Source of the DNA: JAFAXD01 sp963833605
Lineage (GTDB): Bacteria > Pseudomonadota > Alphaproteobacteria > Rhizobiales > Xanthobacteraceae
Direction of reading: 5' to 3'
DNA length: 64,000 bases
NCBI GenBank assembly: GCA_963833605.1
Contig: CAWHYZ010000007.1
Location: forward strand, 19,441 to 83,440
Shown: positions 47,455 through 56,994 of the stretch, in pieces
How the letters are laid out: each line of letters starts with the position of its first letter
How positions within the stretch are numbered: position 1 is the first letter of the stretch
Program-made: the position numbers and the translations under genes
Notes under the pieces: generated by a model
Seen by the model: the letters and a program-made list of their open reading frames with translations, nothing else
Database searches by the model: none
What the model was told of the DNA's origin: nothing

Positions 47455-49108
47455 ATGGGATTTCCAACGCGGATCGTCCTTGCCTATCTGGCGCTCGTAT
47501 CGGCCGCCTCCGCCGGCGAACTCGACGTCACCTCGAGGATCGACGCGGTGACGGTCTATCCGGACGGCGCCACCGTCACGCGCGTGATCAGGATCGATCT
47601 GCCCGCCGGCGACAGCACGCTGGTCGCGCACGACTTTCCCACATCGCTCGATCCCGCCTCGCTGCGCGTCGAAGGCGAGGGCGGCGCGCGTCTGATGATC
47701 GGCGCGATCGATGCGCGTCCACCGCGGCCGGAGCCGCCGGCGACGCTCCCCGAGTTGGAGCGGCGGATCGAAGCCCTCAAGGACGAGCGCGGCGTGCTCG
47801 ACGACAAGATCGCCGCCGCCAAGGCGCGGCGCAAATTCGCCGAACGCTTCGCCGACAGCGCGCCGGCCGGCCTCGGCGAGAAGGGCGAGGCGCGGCCGCT
47901 GCGCAGATTGGCGTGCGGCCTTCGCGGCGATCGCCGAAGAGGTGGCGCTGGCCGATGCGGCAATCCGCGAGGCGCGGGCTGCGCCAGCGCGAGATCGATC
48001 GCGCGGTGGCGCGGCTCGAGGCCGAACGCAACGCCAATCCGCCGCGCAAGATGGACGTGAGCATCAACCTCGCGGCCGATGCGGCGACCCGCGCCACCTT
48101 GCGGGTCACCTATACGGTGCGCGGCGCGCGCTGGGTGCCGCTCTATGATGCGCGCCTCAACACCGGCGCGCGCGATCAGGAACCGGCGCTGGAGCTCGTG
48201 CGCCGCGCCGAGATCGTGCAGCAGACCGGCGAAGACTGGAGCGATGTGGCGCTCTCGGTCTCGACCGCGATGACCGCGAAAGGCGGCAACGCGCCGCGAC
48301 CTGCGGCCGCTGATCGTGCGCTATCCGGAGCCGCCGTCGCCGATCGGCGCCGCACCGGCATCGCCCCTCAGTTTCGATGCGTGGCTCGGCGCGGGAGGAG
48401 GCGAGCGCGGGCTTGGCCGCGAAGGCGCTGCCGCCAATGCCTGCCTCCGAACAGGAAGCGACCCTCAACGCCGGCGGTTTCCAGGCCGTCTTTCAGATTC
48501 CCGGACGCGTGTCTGTTGCGGCGAGCGAGGGCGCCAAGAGCTTCCGCATCGCCACGGCGATGATCGCGCCCAGGCTGGTCGTGCGCGCAGCGCCGGCGCT
48601 TGACCCGACCGGTTATCTGGAAGCGAGTTTCAAGCAGACCGAGGAGGCGCCGCTGCTGCCCGGCCGGGTCGCGCTCTATCGCGACGGCACCTACGTCGGA
48701 CGCGCCCAGATGAAACTCGCGCCGAAGGACGAGACCGTGCGCCTGGGATTCGGGGCGGACGAGAAGGTCGCGATCACGCGCACGCTCCTGCGCAAGATCG
48801 AAGGCTCGACCGGCATCATTTCGAGTTCCAGGACCGACGAACGCGAGTTCAAGATCACGGTGCGCAACGGCCATGGCACGCCCGATCGCGGTGGCGATCG
48901 AAGATCAGATCCCGGTGAGCGAGGTCGCCGACGTGCAGGTCGAACTCCTGCCCGCAACGACGCCGCCGAGCGAACGCGACGCGCGGGATCGCCGCGGCGT
49001 GCTGCTCTGGAGTTTTGATGCCGCCCCCGCGAGGCGCGCGACATCAAGCTGGCTTGGCGCGTGCGCTGGCCGGCCGACAAGGTGATCGTGTACCAGCCGC
49101 GTCCCTGA
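47455..49108 (+). CDS. MuiA-family protein (DUF4140/DUF4139), multiply frameshifted
   Basis: An exported protein of the mucoidy-inhibitor MuiA family. The signal peptide ends YLALVSAASAGEL. The N-terminal DUF4140 part holds AVTVYPDGATVTRVIRIDLP, a coiled-coil segment (PELERRIEALKDERGVLDDK) follows, and the C-terminal DUF4139 part has VTYTVRGARWVPLYDARLN, GDVALSVSTA-like strands and FKITVRNGHGT. The end IKLAWRVRWPADKVIVYQPR is typical. The coding frame changes at least six times (about 47905, 47970, 48290, 48370, 48875, 49025). It is the most damaged conserved gene here. Function of the family is poorly known. Confidence 0.75.
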
Positions 49109-49223
49109 CCGGCCGCGTCACCGCGGTCTTCGCCCGCCACGGGGCGCTTGCGTGTTCTGCGGCGCTTCAGTGAAGGTGCCCGGACGAATTCAAGAAAAAA
49201 TCATCGCGCTCTAGGGCATCGTC

Positions 49224-50510
49224 ATGGCGAATGTGGTGGTGGTCGGCTCGCAATGGGGCGACGAGGGCAAGGGCAAGATCGTCGATTGGCTGTCCGAGCA
49301 GGCCGACATCGTCGTGCGCTTTCAGGGCGGACACAATGCCGGCCACACGCTGGTGATCAACGGCGTGACCTACAAGTTGTCGCTGCTGCCGTCCGGCGTG
49401 GTGCGGCCCGGCAAGCTGTCGGTGATCGGCAACGGGGTCGTGCTCGACCCGCGCGCCTTGCTCGAGGAGATCGACCGGCTGGCCGGGCAGGGCGTCGAGG
49501 TCACGCCGGACAATCTGCGCATCGCCGAGAACGCCACCCTGATCCTGTCGCTGCATCAGGAACTCGACACCATCCGCGAAGCCGCCGCGACGCGCATCGG
49601 CACGACCCGGCGCGGGATCGGCCCGGCCTATGAGGACAAGGTCGGGCGGCGCGCGATCCGGCTGATGGATTTGTCTGATCCGGACGCGCTTGATCGCAAG
49701 ATCGAACGGCTGCTCGCGCATCACAATGCGCTGCGCCGCGGTCTCAAGCTCAGAGGGATCAGCGTCAAATCCATTCGCGAGGAGTTGTCGAACGTCACCG
49801 CGCGGGTGCTGCCGTTCATGGATTCGGTCTGGTCGCTGCTCGATCAGAAGCGGCGCGAAGGCCGGCGCATTCTGTTCGAGGGCGCGCAGGGCGCGTTGCT
49901 CGACGTCGATCACGGCACCTATCCGTTCGTGACGTCGTCCAACACGGTGGCGGCGCAGGCCGCGATCGGCTCGGGGCTCGGGCCGGGCGCCATCGGCTAC
50001 GTGCTCGGCATCTGCAAGGCCTACACGACCCGCGTCGGGGAGGGGCCATTTCCGACCGAGCAGAACAACGCGATTGGCCGCACGCTGGGCGAGCGCGGAC
50101 GTGAATTCGGCACCGTGACCGGGCGGCCGCGGCGCTGCGGCTGGTTCGATGCGGTGCTGGTCCGCCAGACCACGCGAACCAGCGGGATCAACGGGCTTGC
50201 GCTGACCAAGCTCGATATCCTGGACGGCTTCGACGAGATCAAGGTGTGCGTCGGGTATCGGATCGACGGCCGCGAGATCGATTATCTTCCGGGCGGCGAG
50301 CACGCGCAGGCGCGGGTCGAGCCGGTCTACGAGACGATCGCCGGGTGGCAGGAGGAAACAGCTCATGCCCGTTCGTGGGCCGATCTGCCGGCCCAGGCCA
50401 TCAAGTACGTGCGCCGGGTGGAGGAACTGGTGGGCTGCCCGGTCGCGCTGCTATCGACCAGCCCTGAGCGCGAGGATACGATCCTGATGCAAAACCCGTT
50501 CGAGGCCTGA
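49224..50510 (+). CDS. purA: adenylosuccinate synthetase
   Basis: Joins IMP and aspartate with GTP, the first committed step to AMP. Intact 428 residues. The GTP loop is VVVVGSQWGDEGKGKIVDWL, followed by FQGGHNAGHTLVINGVTYKL with the catalytic His, TTRRGIGPAYEDKVGRRAIR, LFEGAQGALLDVDHGTYPFV and the GTP-specificity region TKLDILDGFDEIKVCVGY. Start ATG at 49224. Essential purine gene, intact in frame unlike its neighbours. Confidence 0.97.
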   Translation: MANVVVVGSQWGDEGKGKIVDWLSEQADIVVRFQGGHNAGHTLVINGVTYKLSLLPSGVVRPGKLSVIGNGVVLDPRALLEEIDRLAGQGVEVTPDNLRIAENATLILSLHQELDTIREAAATRIGTTRRGIGPAYEDKVGRRAIRLMDLSDPDALDRKIERLLAHHNALRRGLKLRGISVKSIREELSNVTARVLPFMDSVWSLLDQKRREGRRILFEGAQGALLDVDHGTYPFVTSSNTVAAQAAIGSGLGPGAIGYVLGICKAYTTRVGEGPFPTEQNNAIGRTLGERGREFGTVTGRPRRCGWFDAVLVRQTTRTSGINGLALTKLDILDGFDEIKVCVGYRIDGREIDYLPGGEHAQARVEPVYETIAGWQEETAHARSWADLPAQAIKYVRRVEELVGCPVALLSTSPEREDTILMQNPFEA

Positions 50511-50681
50511 ATTCGCCGCGCGTTACCATTTTGGAAGCTTTGGCTGTGGTATGGCGATGTGTCGCGTGTCCGACCTCTCGGGTAGGCGACACAACGCATT
50601 GAATTGGTTATGTTCCGGGGTTTATCGGAACACTGGGCGACCGTCTCTTGAATAAGGACGCAACTTGGTGCCTGGAATCGG

Positions 50682-52541
50682 ATGGCCGACTACTACCCCC
50701 TGATCAGCCGCGCTGTCGCGGGTCTCGAGCGTAACACTGGAGAGAATCGCCGTTCGCTGTACGAGCGGGCGCGCAACGCTTTGCTCGACCAGTTGCGCAA
50801 TGTCACGCCTGCACTGAGCGAGACCGACATCACCCGCGAGCGCCTTGCGCTCGAGGAAGCGATCCGCAAGGTCGAAGCCGACGTTGCGCGCCGCATGCGC
50901 GAGGAGATCCCGCGTCCGGCGGAGCGATCGTTCCAGCGCATGCGCGATACGCTGCGTCCGGACCAGGTTGCGCGGGAGCCTGCCGCGGAGGGCGACGTGC
51001 CGCCAGCACCGCCCCCGCCATCACCGGAAAGCCGGCCGGCTTTCAGCCGCATCGTTGGCCGCCCCGAGGTTACGGCCGCCGATCTGCGGCGCTTTCCGCG
51101 GCGGCCGCCGCCCCCCGAACCCAAGCCGCCCGAGCCGAGGCCTGCGGAGCTGCGGACGCCCGAGTTCAAGGCGCCTGAGTCCAAAGCGCCCGAGTTCAGA
51201 GCGCCCGAGTTCAAATCACCCGAGTTCAAGGCACCCGAGTTCAAAGCACCCGAGTTCAAGGCGCCGGAGTTCAAGCCGCCGGAGCCGGCGGTCCCGGAGG
51301 TCGCGCGCACGGCCGAGGTCGCGCGCCCCGTTGTGCCTGAGCCGATGCACGCCCCTCCGGCTGCTGACCTGCAGCCGCCGGAGCCGCCGCCTGCGCCCGC
51401 GATCGTGCCCGCGCCGCCCGGGATTGACCGGCCGCCGCCCGGCATTGACCGGCCGCCACCCACGGCTGACCGGCCGCCGCCCGGGGTTGACCGGCCGCTG
51501 CCGGGGATTGACCGGCCGCCGCCCGAGCCGCGTTTTGGGGCTGCGGCAGCGGCGCGAGCGCTTCCGGAGCGCCGGCCCGTACCGCGGCCGCAGCCGGTCG
51601 ATCTCGATGCCGGACGGGAGCCGTTAGACAGCGATTTGCCGTATCGGAGCTCGGCCGGGATCCGACCGATCGAACCGCCGATGATGGACGGGGTTCGTCC
51701 GGCGCCTGCGAAGGCGCGGCGCCCCGTTGTCGAAGAGAAGGTCGAGAAGGGGCGGTTCAACCGACTGCTCAACAGCTCCGTCGGCACGTTCGTCATCGCG
51801 GCCGTGTTGATCGGCCTCATTGGCGGCGCGTTGTTCTGGAAGCGCGAGGCCATCCGGGCCGGGTTTGTCGGCATCATGACCCTTGCACGCGGTCCCAGTA
51901 CGCAGGTGCCACGCGACAACGCTCCGGCACGCTCGAAAATCCCCGACCGGGTCGGGCAGGCCGCGCAGCCGTCCGGTGAGCCCCAAAGCCAGGAAGCGGC
52001 AGCTTCGCAGCACGTCAACCTGTACGAAGAGGATCCGGCCGAAGCCAAGGGCCGGCAGTATGCCGGCACTGTGGTTTGGAGCCTGGAAAACATCGCGGCC
52101 GGGCCGGGTCAGCCCATGGACAAGGCCATCCGCGGCGACATCGTGATCCCCGAACGCAACATGACGGTGACGTTCACGATCCGGCGCAACACCGACAAGG
52201 ATCTGCCGGCGAGCCACACCGTCTCCATCGTGTTCACGCTGCCGGCGAATTTCTCCCACATGGGCATCCAGGAGATCCGCGCTCTGCTGATGAAGCAATC
52301 CGAACAGGCGCGCGGCGTGCAGCTCGCCGGCCTCTCGGTCAAGGTGACGACGGGCTACTTCCTGATCGGCCTGTCAGCGGCGGAAGGCGACGTTCAGCGC
52401 AACATCCAGATGCTGAAGGAGCGTCCCTGGTTTGATATCGCGATCGTCTACGACGACAACCGCCGCGCCATCATGGCGGTGGAGAAAGGCGCGCAGGGCG
52501 AGCGGGTCTTCAACGACGCGTTTGCCGCCTGGGGACAGTAG
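50682..52541 (+). CDS. proline-rich single-pass membrane protein, conserved in rhizobia
   Basis: A 619-residue protein. The N-terminus (1-80) is helical: LISRAVAGLERNTGENRRSL and LEEAIRKVEADVARRMREEI. A long disordered part (about 100-300) contains around ten APEFK-type pentapeptides and then five GIDRPPP-type repeats. One membrane helix (SSVGTFVIAAVLIGLIGGAL, about 365-385) precedes a globular extracytoplasmic part (about 440-619) with MTVTFTIRRNTDKDLPASHT. Its position between purA and rpoH matches related genomes as I remember them. Function unknown. Confidence 0.75.
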   Translation: MADYYPLISRAVAGLERNTGENRRSLYERARNALLDQLRNVTPALSETDITRERLALEEAIRKVEADVARRMREEIPRPAERSFQRMRDTLRPDQVAREPAAEGDVPPAPPPPSPESRPAFSRIVGRPEVTAADLRRFPRRPPPPEPKPPEPRPAELRTPEFKAPESKAPEFRAPEFKSPEFKAPEFKAPEFKAPEFKPPEPAVPEVARTAEVARPVVPEPMHAPPAADLQPPEPPPAPAIVPAPPGIDRPPPGIDRPPPTADRPPPGVDRPLPGIDRPPPEPRFGAAAAARALPERRPVPRPQPVDLDAGREPLDSDLPYRSSAGIRPIEPPMMDGVRPAPAKARRPVVEEKVEKGRFNRLLNSSVGTFVIAAVLIGLIGGALFWKREAIRAGFVGIMTLARGPSTQVPRDNAPARSKIPDRVGQAAQPSGEPQSQEAAASQHVNLYEEDPAEAKGRQYAGTVVWSLENIAAGPGQPMDKAIRGDIVIPERNMTVTFTIRRNTDKDLPASHTVSIVFTLPANFSHMGIQEIRALLMKQSEQARGVQLAGLSVKVTTGYFLIGLSAAEGDVQRNIQMLKERPWFDIAIVYDDNRRAIMAVEKGAQGERVFNDAFAAWGQ

Positions 52542-52552
52542 GCGGCGCGATT

Positions 52553-52634
52553 CGTAGCCCGGATGGAGCGAAGCGCAATCCGGGGTGAAACACAAAGCCC
52601 GGATTTCGCGCTCACGCGCTCCATCCGGGCTACA
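52553..52634. repeat. inverted repeat between convergent genes, possible bidirectional terminator
   Basis: Outer arms GTAGCCCGGATGGAGCG and GCTCCATCCGGGCTAC flank an inner pair GCAATCCGGG / CCCGGATTTCGC. This dispersed repeat type is common in alphaproteobacteria. It lies between the convergent membrane-protein and rpoH genes and could fold in both transcripts. Confidence 0.65.
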
Positions 52635-52676
52635 AACAATCTACCGATCAACAAATCGACGCGGTCGCGTGGCGCC

Positions 52677-53588
52677 TCAATGTGCCGCCAGCGCCTCGGT
52701 CTGCCCGGACGGCTGTTCCATCGCGGCGACCCGGTTCTTCACCGCCTTCTGCACTTTCTCGAATGCGCGCACTTCGATCTGACGCACGCGCTCGCGTGAT
52801 ACGCCGAACTCGTCGGCGAGTTCCTCGAGCGTGATCGGGTCTTCCGCCAGGCGCCTGGCCTCGAAAATACGGCGCTCGCGATCGTTGAGCACCGACAGCG
52901 CATCGGAGAGCGCGCGGCGCCGATTGCCGAGTTCCTCGCTCTGCGTCAGCGTGGTCTCCTGGTTGTCGCGATCGTCGACCAGCCAGTCCTGCCACTCGCC
53001 GGTGTCGCCGTCGTTGCGGATCGGCGCATTGAGCGACACGTCGCCGCCCAGGCGGCGGTTCATGTCGATCACGTCCTGTTCGCCCACGCCCAGCCGCCTG
53101 GCGATGGTCGCGACCTGGTCGGGGCGCATGTCGCCCTCCTCCAGCGCCGAGATCCGGCTCTTGGCCTTGCGCAGGTTGAAGAACAGCTTCTTCTGGTTCG
53201 CCGTGGTGCCCATTTTGACCAGCGACCACGAGCGCAGGATGTATTCTTGGATGGCGGCCTTGATCCACCACATCGCATAGGTGGCGAGCCTGAACCCTTT
53301 TTCCGGTTCGAATCGCTTGACCGCCTGCATGAGGCCGACATTGCCCTCCGAAATCACCTCGGCGATCGGCAGGCCATAGCCGCGATACCCCATGGCGATC
53401 TTGGCAACGAGACGCAGGTGGCTGGTTACCAGCCGGTGCGCGGCTTCACGGTCACCGTGTTCGCGCCAGCTCTTGGCCAGCATGTATTCTTCCTGCGGTT
53501 CCAACATCGGGAACCGCCGGATTTCTTCGAGATAGTGGGAAAGACCGCTTTCGGCGGTCAAACTTGGTAAAGCGGCAGCGCGGGCCAT
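52677..53588 (-). CDS. rpoH: RNA polymerase sigma-32 factor
   Basis: Heat-shock sigma factor of about 303 residues. Region 2 holds VISEGNVGLMQAVKRFEPEK and LATYAMWWIKAAIQEYILRS. The RpoH box QKKLFFNLRKAKSR follows. Region 4 has the HTH VSRERVRQIEVRAFEKVQKA. The ATG at 53588 (MARAAALPSLTAE) was chosen over a GTG three codons earlier because an AAAGGG site is better spaced from it. Frame intact. Convergent with the proline-rich protein gene. Confidence 0.95.
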   Translation of the reverse strand: MARAAALPSLTAESGLSHYLEEIRRFPMLEPQEEYMLAKSWREHGDREAAHRLVTSHLRLVAKIAMGYRGYGLPIAEVISEGNVGLMQAVKRFEPEKGFRLATYAMWWIKAAIQEYILRSWSLVKMGTTANQKKLFFNLRKAKSRISALEEGDMRPDQVATIARRLGVGEQDVIDMNRRLGGDVSLNAPIRNDGDTGEWQDWLVDDRDNQETTLTQSEELGNRRRALSDALSVLNDRERRIFEARRLAEDPITLEELADEFGVSRERVRQIEVRAFEKVQKAVKNRVAAMEQPSGQTEALAAH

Positions 53589-53787
53589 GACCAGCACCCT
53601 TTCATAGTGTTCTTGCCCCCGAAACCTCGGCGGGCTTCGACGAGCATCGCCGCTCCCGAGCCGACGACGCCGTTCTGGGGTTATGATTGTCTAACGTGCC
53701 TGCACGATACAGGTTCTTCGCGGGATAAAGAAGAAGACGGGTCGTCACGTCGTGGTGACAACCGGGTGAACAGGCCGCAGCTGAACT

Positions 53788-54843
53788 CTAAGGTCCTGGC
53801 TTTGCTACCTTTTCACGTGACGCCGCACCCTCCGGATCAGGTGCCGCCAATGCGCAGCGCAGGGCTGCAAGATCGGCGGGGAGTTCAGAGCGGAAACGCA
53901 GCAACTCGCCCGCCACCGGATGCTCGATGCCCAGTATATGGGCGTGCAGCGCCTGCCGGTCAAGATGTCGCAGGGCGGCCTGGGCGTCCTTTGTCAGCAG
54001 ACTGGCCTTGGTCTTGAAGCCCGGGCCGTAGACCGAATCACCCAGCAGGGGGTGGCCGATGGCGGCAAGGTGCACCCTGATCTGGTGGGTGCGGCCGGTC
54101 TCGAGCCGGCACTCGACGAGGCTCGCAACCCCTTGTCCGTCGGCCCCCCGGTAGCGCTCCAGAACCTGCCAGTGGGTGATGGCCTCCCGCCCGCCGGCGC
54201 GCACCGCCATCTTGTCGCGGGCCTGCGGGTGGCGGTCGATCGGCTTGTCGATGGTGCCCTTCGGGCGCGCCGGAATGCCCCAGACAAACGCCAGGTACCC
54301 GCGTTCGAGCGGGCCGGTGCGCCCGTGATCGGCGAACTGGGCGGCGAGCTTGCGGTGGGCGCGATCGGTCTTCGCCACCACCATCAGCCCGCTGGTGTCC
54401 TTGTCGAGCCGGTGCACGATCCCGGGCCGCCGCACGCCCCCGATGCCCGACAGGCTCTCCCCGCAATGGGCGATCAGCGCGTTGACCAGCGTTCCGGTCC
54501 AGTTGCCGGCAGCCGGATGCACGACCAGCCCCCTGGGCTTGTCGATCACGATGATGGCGTCGTCCTCGTAGACAATATTGAGCGGGATCGGCTCAGGGAG
54601 TGGGGCTGCGGGTTCGGGCGGTGGCACCGTGACGATGATGGCGTCGCCCGCCCGCACGTGGTGGCCGGGATCGAGGATCGGGCGGCCGTCGATCGCAACC
54701 TGGCCATCGAGCACCAGCGCCTTGAGCCGCGAGCGCGACAACTCGGTCACGTGGTTCGCGAGCACGCGGTCGAGCCGCCCGCCGGCCTCTTCGGCGGCAA
54801 CCACAAGGCGCCGGCTGGCGGGATGCTGGTCTGCCAATGTCAT
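53788..54843 (-). CDS. RluA/RluD-family 23S rRNA pseudouridine synthase
   Basis: A 351-residue RNA modification enzyme. The N-terminal S4 domain includes GRLDRVLANHVTELSRSRLK. The catalytic motif is RPGIVHRLDKDTSGLMVVAK, with Asp as nucleophile, preceded by IVIDKPRGLVVHPAAGN. The family end ETGRTHQIRVHLAAIGHPLL and LHAHILGIEHPV is present. Layout suggests RluD, which acts on helix 69 of 23S rRNA, but RluC cannot be excluded. The start at 54843 excludes non-coding upstream codons. Divides rpoH from the stem-loop repeat. Confidence 0.9.
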   Translation of the reverse strand: MTLADQHPASRRLVVAAEEAGGRLDRVLANHVTELSRSRLKALVLDGQVAIDGRPILDPGHHVRAGDAIIVTVPPPEPAAPLPEPIPLNIVYEDDAIIVIDKPRGLVVHPAAGNWTGTLVNALIAHCGESLSGIGGVRRPGIVHRLDKDTSGLMVVAKTDRAHRKLAAQFADHGRTGPLERGYLAFVWGIPARPKGTIDKPIDRHPQARDKMAVRAGGREAITHWQVLERYRGADGQGVASLVECRLETGRTHQIRVHLAAIGHPLLGDSVYGPGFKTKASLLTKDAQAALRHLDRQALHAHILGIEHPVAGELLRFRSELPADLAALRCALAAPDPEGAASREKVAKPGP

Positions 54844-54872
54844 GGTTGCGTCGGTCCGCCTTCTCGTAGCAC

Positions 54873-55035
54873 CTAGTGCCCCGCTTCCGAAGTTCGTGCT
54901 ACACCGCGGCGCGTTCTGACACGAACTTCGGAAGCAAAGGGGCACTAGTAGTCTATGGTTTTAGTGCCGCTTTTCGATTTGAAGTTCCTAAACGAGCTTG
55001 CCGCATCCGCCATAGGAACTTCAAATCGGCGGCAC
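54873..55035. repeat. bipartite stem-loop repeat, copy 2
   Basis: Same plan as 18267-18432. Hairpin 1 pairs GCTTCCGAAGTTCGTG (about 54883-54898) with CACGAACTTCGGAAGC, inside outer arms CTAGTGCCCC and GGGGCACTAG. Hairpin 2 pairs CGATTTGAAGTTCCTA with TAGGAACTTCAAATCG inside GTGCCGC/GCGGCAC. Several stem differences are compensated on both sides, so the pairing itself seems conserved. Confidence 0.75.
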
Positions 55036-55098
55036 GTGGCGATCCGGTGAACACGCGAAAGAACCGCGGGCACACGAAAACAACACGCGGGGAGGACG

Positions 55099-56199
55099 AT
55101 GGCGCGACTGGACTTTGCCCTCTGGGATGCGGTCGGCGGCTATTCGGGCGCCGCCACGTCGATGGCCGACATCTATGACGAGCACATCGCGCTCGCGCAG
55201 GAACTCGACGCCGCCGGCTGGCACTCCTACTTCGTGATCGAGCACCAGAACTCGCCGCTCGGGCGCATCACCGCGCCGAGCGTTTTTCTGACCGCGGTGG
55301 CGCGCGCCACCACGCGCCTGCGGATCGGCGCCATGATGTGGCAGCTGCCGTTCTATCATCCGATCCGGCTCGCCCAGGAAGTGGCGATGCTCGATCAGCT
55401 CTCGCGCGGGCGGGTCGAGTTCGGCACCGGCATCGGCGTGCACGAGCACGAGTTCATGCGCTGGGATGTCGACTACTATCAGCGCGCCGCCATGGCGGGC
55501 GAAGTACTGGAGATCGTCAAGCAGGCCTGGACCCGCGACGAGGTCACCTTCGAGGGCAAGTACTACCGCTTCAACGAAGCGCTGCCGCAACCCAAGCCCT
55601 ATCAGAAGCCGTACCCGCCGATCTGGGCCGCGGTGCACAGCGACCAGGCGATCGAGTTCGCGGCCCGCAACAACTACAACGTCTCGCAGAACCTCGACAC
55701 CGACGAGGTGATCGCCAGGAAGTTCGATCTCTATCGCAAGCTCTGGCGCGAATGCCGGCACGAGGGGCCGATGCCGCGCGTGTTTCTGATGCGCCAGGTG
55801 CATGTCGCGGAGACCGACGCCAAGGCCCACGACGAGGCGCGCCACTATCTGGCGAGCCGCGAAGGCGGCGCCGTCCCGGTCGGCGGCGGCCCGATCGAGA
55901 AGACCCGCATCGGCTGGGGCACCCACGCGCGCGGCATGGGGCGCGACAGCGATCGGCCGGACGACAAGGCGCGCGGCGAGACCATGCGGTTGGCGGGCCA
56001 GAGCTACGAGTTCAACATCGAGCACGGCCTCGCCATCGTCGGCAGCCCGCAGACGGTGATCCGCCAACTCGAGGACGGCAAGCGGCGCATCGGCTACGAT
56101 ATTTTCTGCACCAATCACGAAATCGGGCACATGCCGGCGGAGCTGGTGCGCAACTCCATCCGCCTCTTCGGCCAGCACGTGGTGCCGGCGTTCAAGTAG
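55099..56199 (+). CDS. LLM-class flavin-dependent oxidoreductase
   Basis: A 366-residue luciferase-like flavin monooxygenase. It has ELDAAGWHSYFVIEHQNSPL, TTRLRIGAMMWQLPFYHPIR, EEVAMLDQLSRGRVEFGTG-type core and PPIWAAVHSDQAIEFAARNN. The end includes GLAIVGSPQTVIRQLEDG. Preceded by a GGGGAGG site and the stem-loop repeat; followed by palindrome pair D. With the Bug receptor and class II aldolase downstream it may serve uptake and breakdown of an organic acid, but no firm substrate. Confidence 0.87.
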   Translation: MARLDFALWDAVGGYSGAATSMADIYDEHIALAQELDAAGWHSYFVIEHQNSPLGRITAPSVFLTAVARATTRLRIGAMMWQLPFYHPIRLAQEVAMLDQLSRGRVEFGTGIGVHEHEFMRWDVDYYQRAAMAGEVLEIVKQAWTRDEVTFEGKYYRFNEALPQPKPYQKPYPPIWAAVHSDQAIEFAARNNYNVSQNLDTDEVIARKFDLYRKLWRECRHEGPMPRVFLMRQVHVAETDAKAHDEARHYLASREGGAVPVGGGPIEKTRIGWGTHARGMGRDSDRPDDKARGETMRLAGQSYEFNIEHGLAIVGSPQTVIRQLEDGKRRIGYDIFCTNHEIGHMPAELVRNSIRLFGQHVVPAFK

Positions 56200-56247
56200 G
56201 AATGATCCATAACTCTCGCCGGCCTATCGGGTGTGGCACGGGCCCTA

Positions 56248-56412
56248 CCTCTCCCCGCTTGCGGGGAGAGGTCGCGAGCGAAGCGAGCGGGTGAGGGGGC
56301 CTCTCCAAAATGCGTAGAGCTGTTTTCGACTTTGCACGGCCTGTGGAAACGCCCCCTCACCCGATTTCTCGCTGCGCTCGAAATCGACCTCTCCCCGCAA
56401 GCGGGGAGAGGT
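56248..56412. repeat. inverted palindrome pair D (short, DUF559-remnant-like spacer)
   Basis: Same hairpin pair, but with a longer spacer beginning AAAATGCGTAGAGCTG after the left inner arm. This mimics the start of the DUF559 gene in the adjacent pair E (ACAATGCGTGGAGCCA). The right flank GTGATGTACCGTGGTG is also shared with E and F. It looks like an internal-deletion derivative of E. Confidence 0.8.
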
Positions 56413-56505
56413 GATGTACCGTGGTGCGAGGTAGAACCGACATGCTGATCAGTAACGTGCCGAGTGATCTGAATGACATGGCGTTGTTCCATGGCACGGG
56501 TCTTA

Positions 56506-56974
56506 CCTCTCCCCGCTTGCGGGGAGAGGTCGGCGCGAAGCGCCGGGTGAGGGGGCATCGCCACAATGCGTGGAGCCAATTTCAAGAAGACCAACCGTGC
56601 AAGAGCGCTGCGGCAAAGCTCGACCAAGGCAGAGCTTCGCCTGTGGCAACGCCTGCGAGCGCGCGCGCTGCGCGGATACAAGTTTGTGCGCCAGGAACCG
56701 ATTGGGCCATATACGGTCGATTTCGTATGCCGCGAGCAGCGGCTCATCATTGAGCTCGATGGCGGACAACATGCGGAGTCGAAGCGCGACATCGCACGGG
56801 ACCGATGGCTCAGCGAACGCGGTTATCGCGTGTTGCGATTCTGGAACAACGATGTGTTTGCAAACATTGAGGGCGTTTGGGAGACAATTTCGGCGGCACT
56901 GCCTGCCGAGGCGCCCCCTCACCCGATTTCTCGCTGCGCTCGAAATCGACCTCTCCCCGCAAGCGGGGAGAGGT
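56506..56974. mobile_element. inverted palindrome pair E enclosing a DUF559 endonuclease-like gene
   Basis: Left hairpin 56506-56529 and right hairpin 56950-56973 have arms CCTCTCCCCGC/GCGGGGAGAGG in inverted order. Inner arms are GGGTGAGGGGGC and CCCCCTCACCCG. The ~360 bases between hold exactly one gene. Five other pairs in the window have the same ends but no gene. I call it a mobile element only as a hypothesis: it has terminal inverted repeats, one nuclease-like gene and gene-less relatives, but no target duplication was identified. Confidence 0.5.
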
Positions 56975-56976
56975 GA
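56566..56976 (+). CDS. DUF559 (Vsr-like) endonuclease-domain protein
   Basis: A 136-residue protein of the very-short-patch-repair-like PD-(D/E)xK group. It shows ALRQSSTKAELRLWQRLRAR, GYKFVRQEPIGPYTVDFVC (Asp), LIIELDGGQHAESKRDIARD (Glu/Asp and His) and LSERGYRVLRFWNNDVF. The start lies 12 bases after the left inner repeat arm. The last ~20 residues (APPHPISRCARN and RPLPASGER) are encoded by the right palindrome, so the gene and repeat are physically fused. Frame intact. Activity on DNA is inferred from the family only. Confidence 0.85.
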   Translation: MRGANFKKTNRARALRQSSTKAELRLWQRLRARALRGYKFVRQEPIGPYTVDFVCREQRLIIELDGGQHAESKRDIARDRWLSERGYRVLRFWNNDVFANIEGVWETISAALPAEAPPHPISRCARNRPLPASGER

Positions 56977-56994
56977 CGTGCCGTGGTGATAAGC

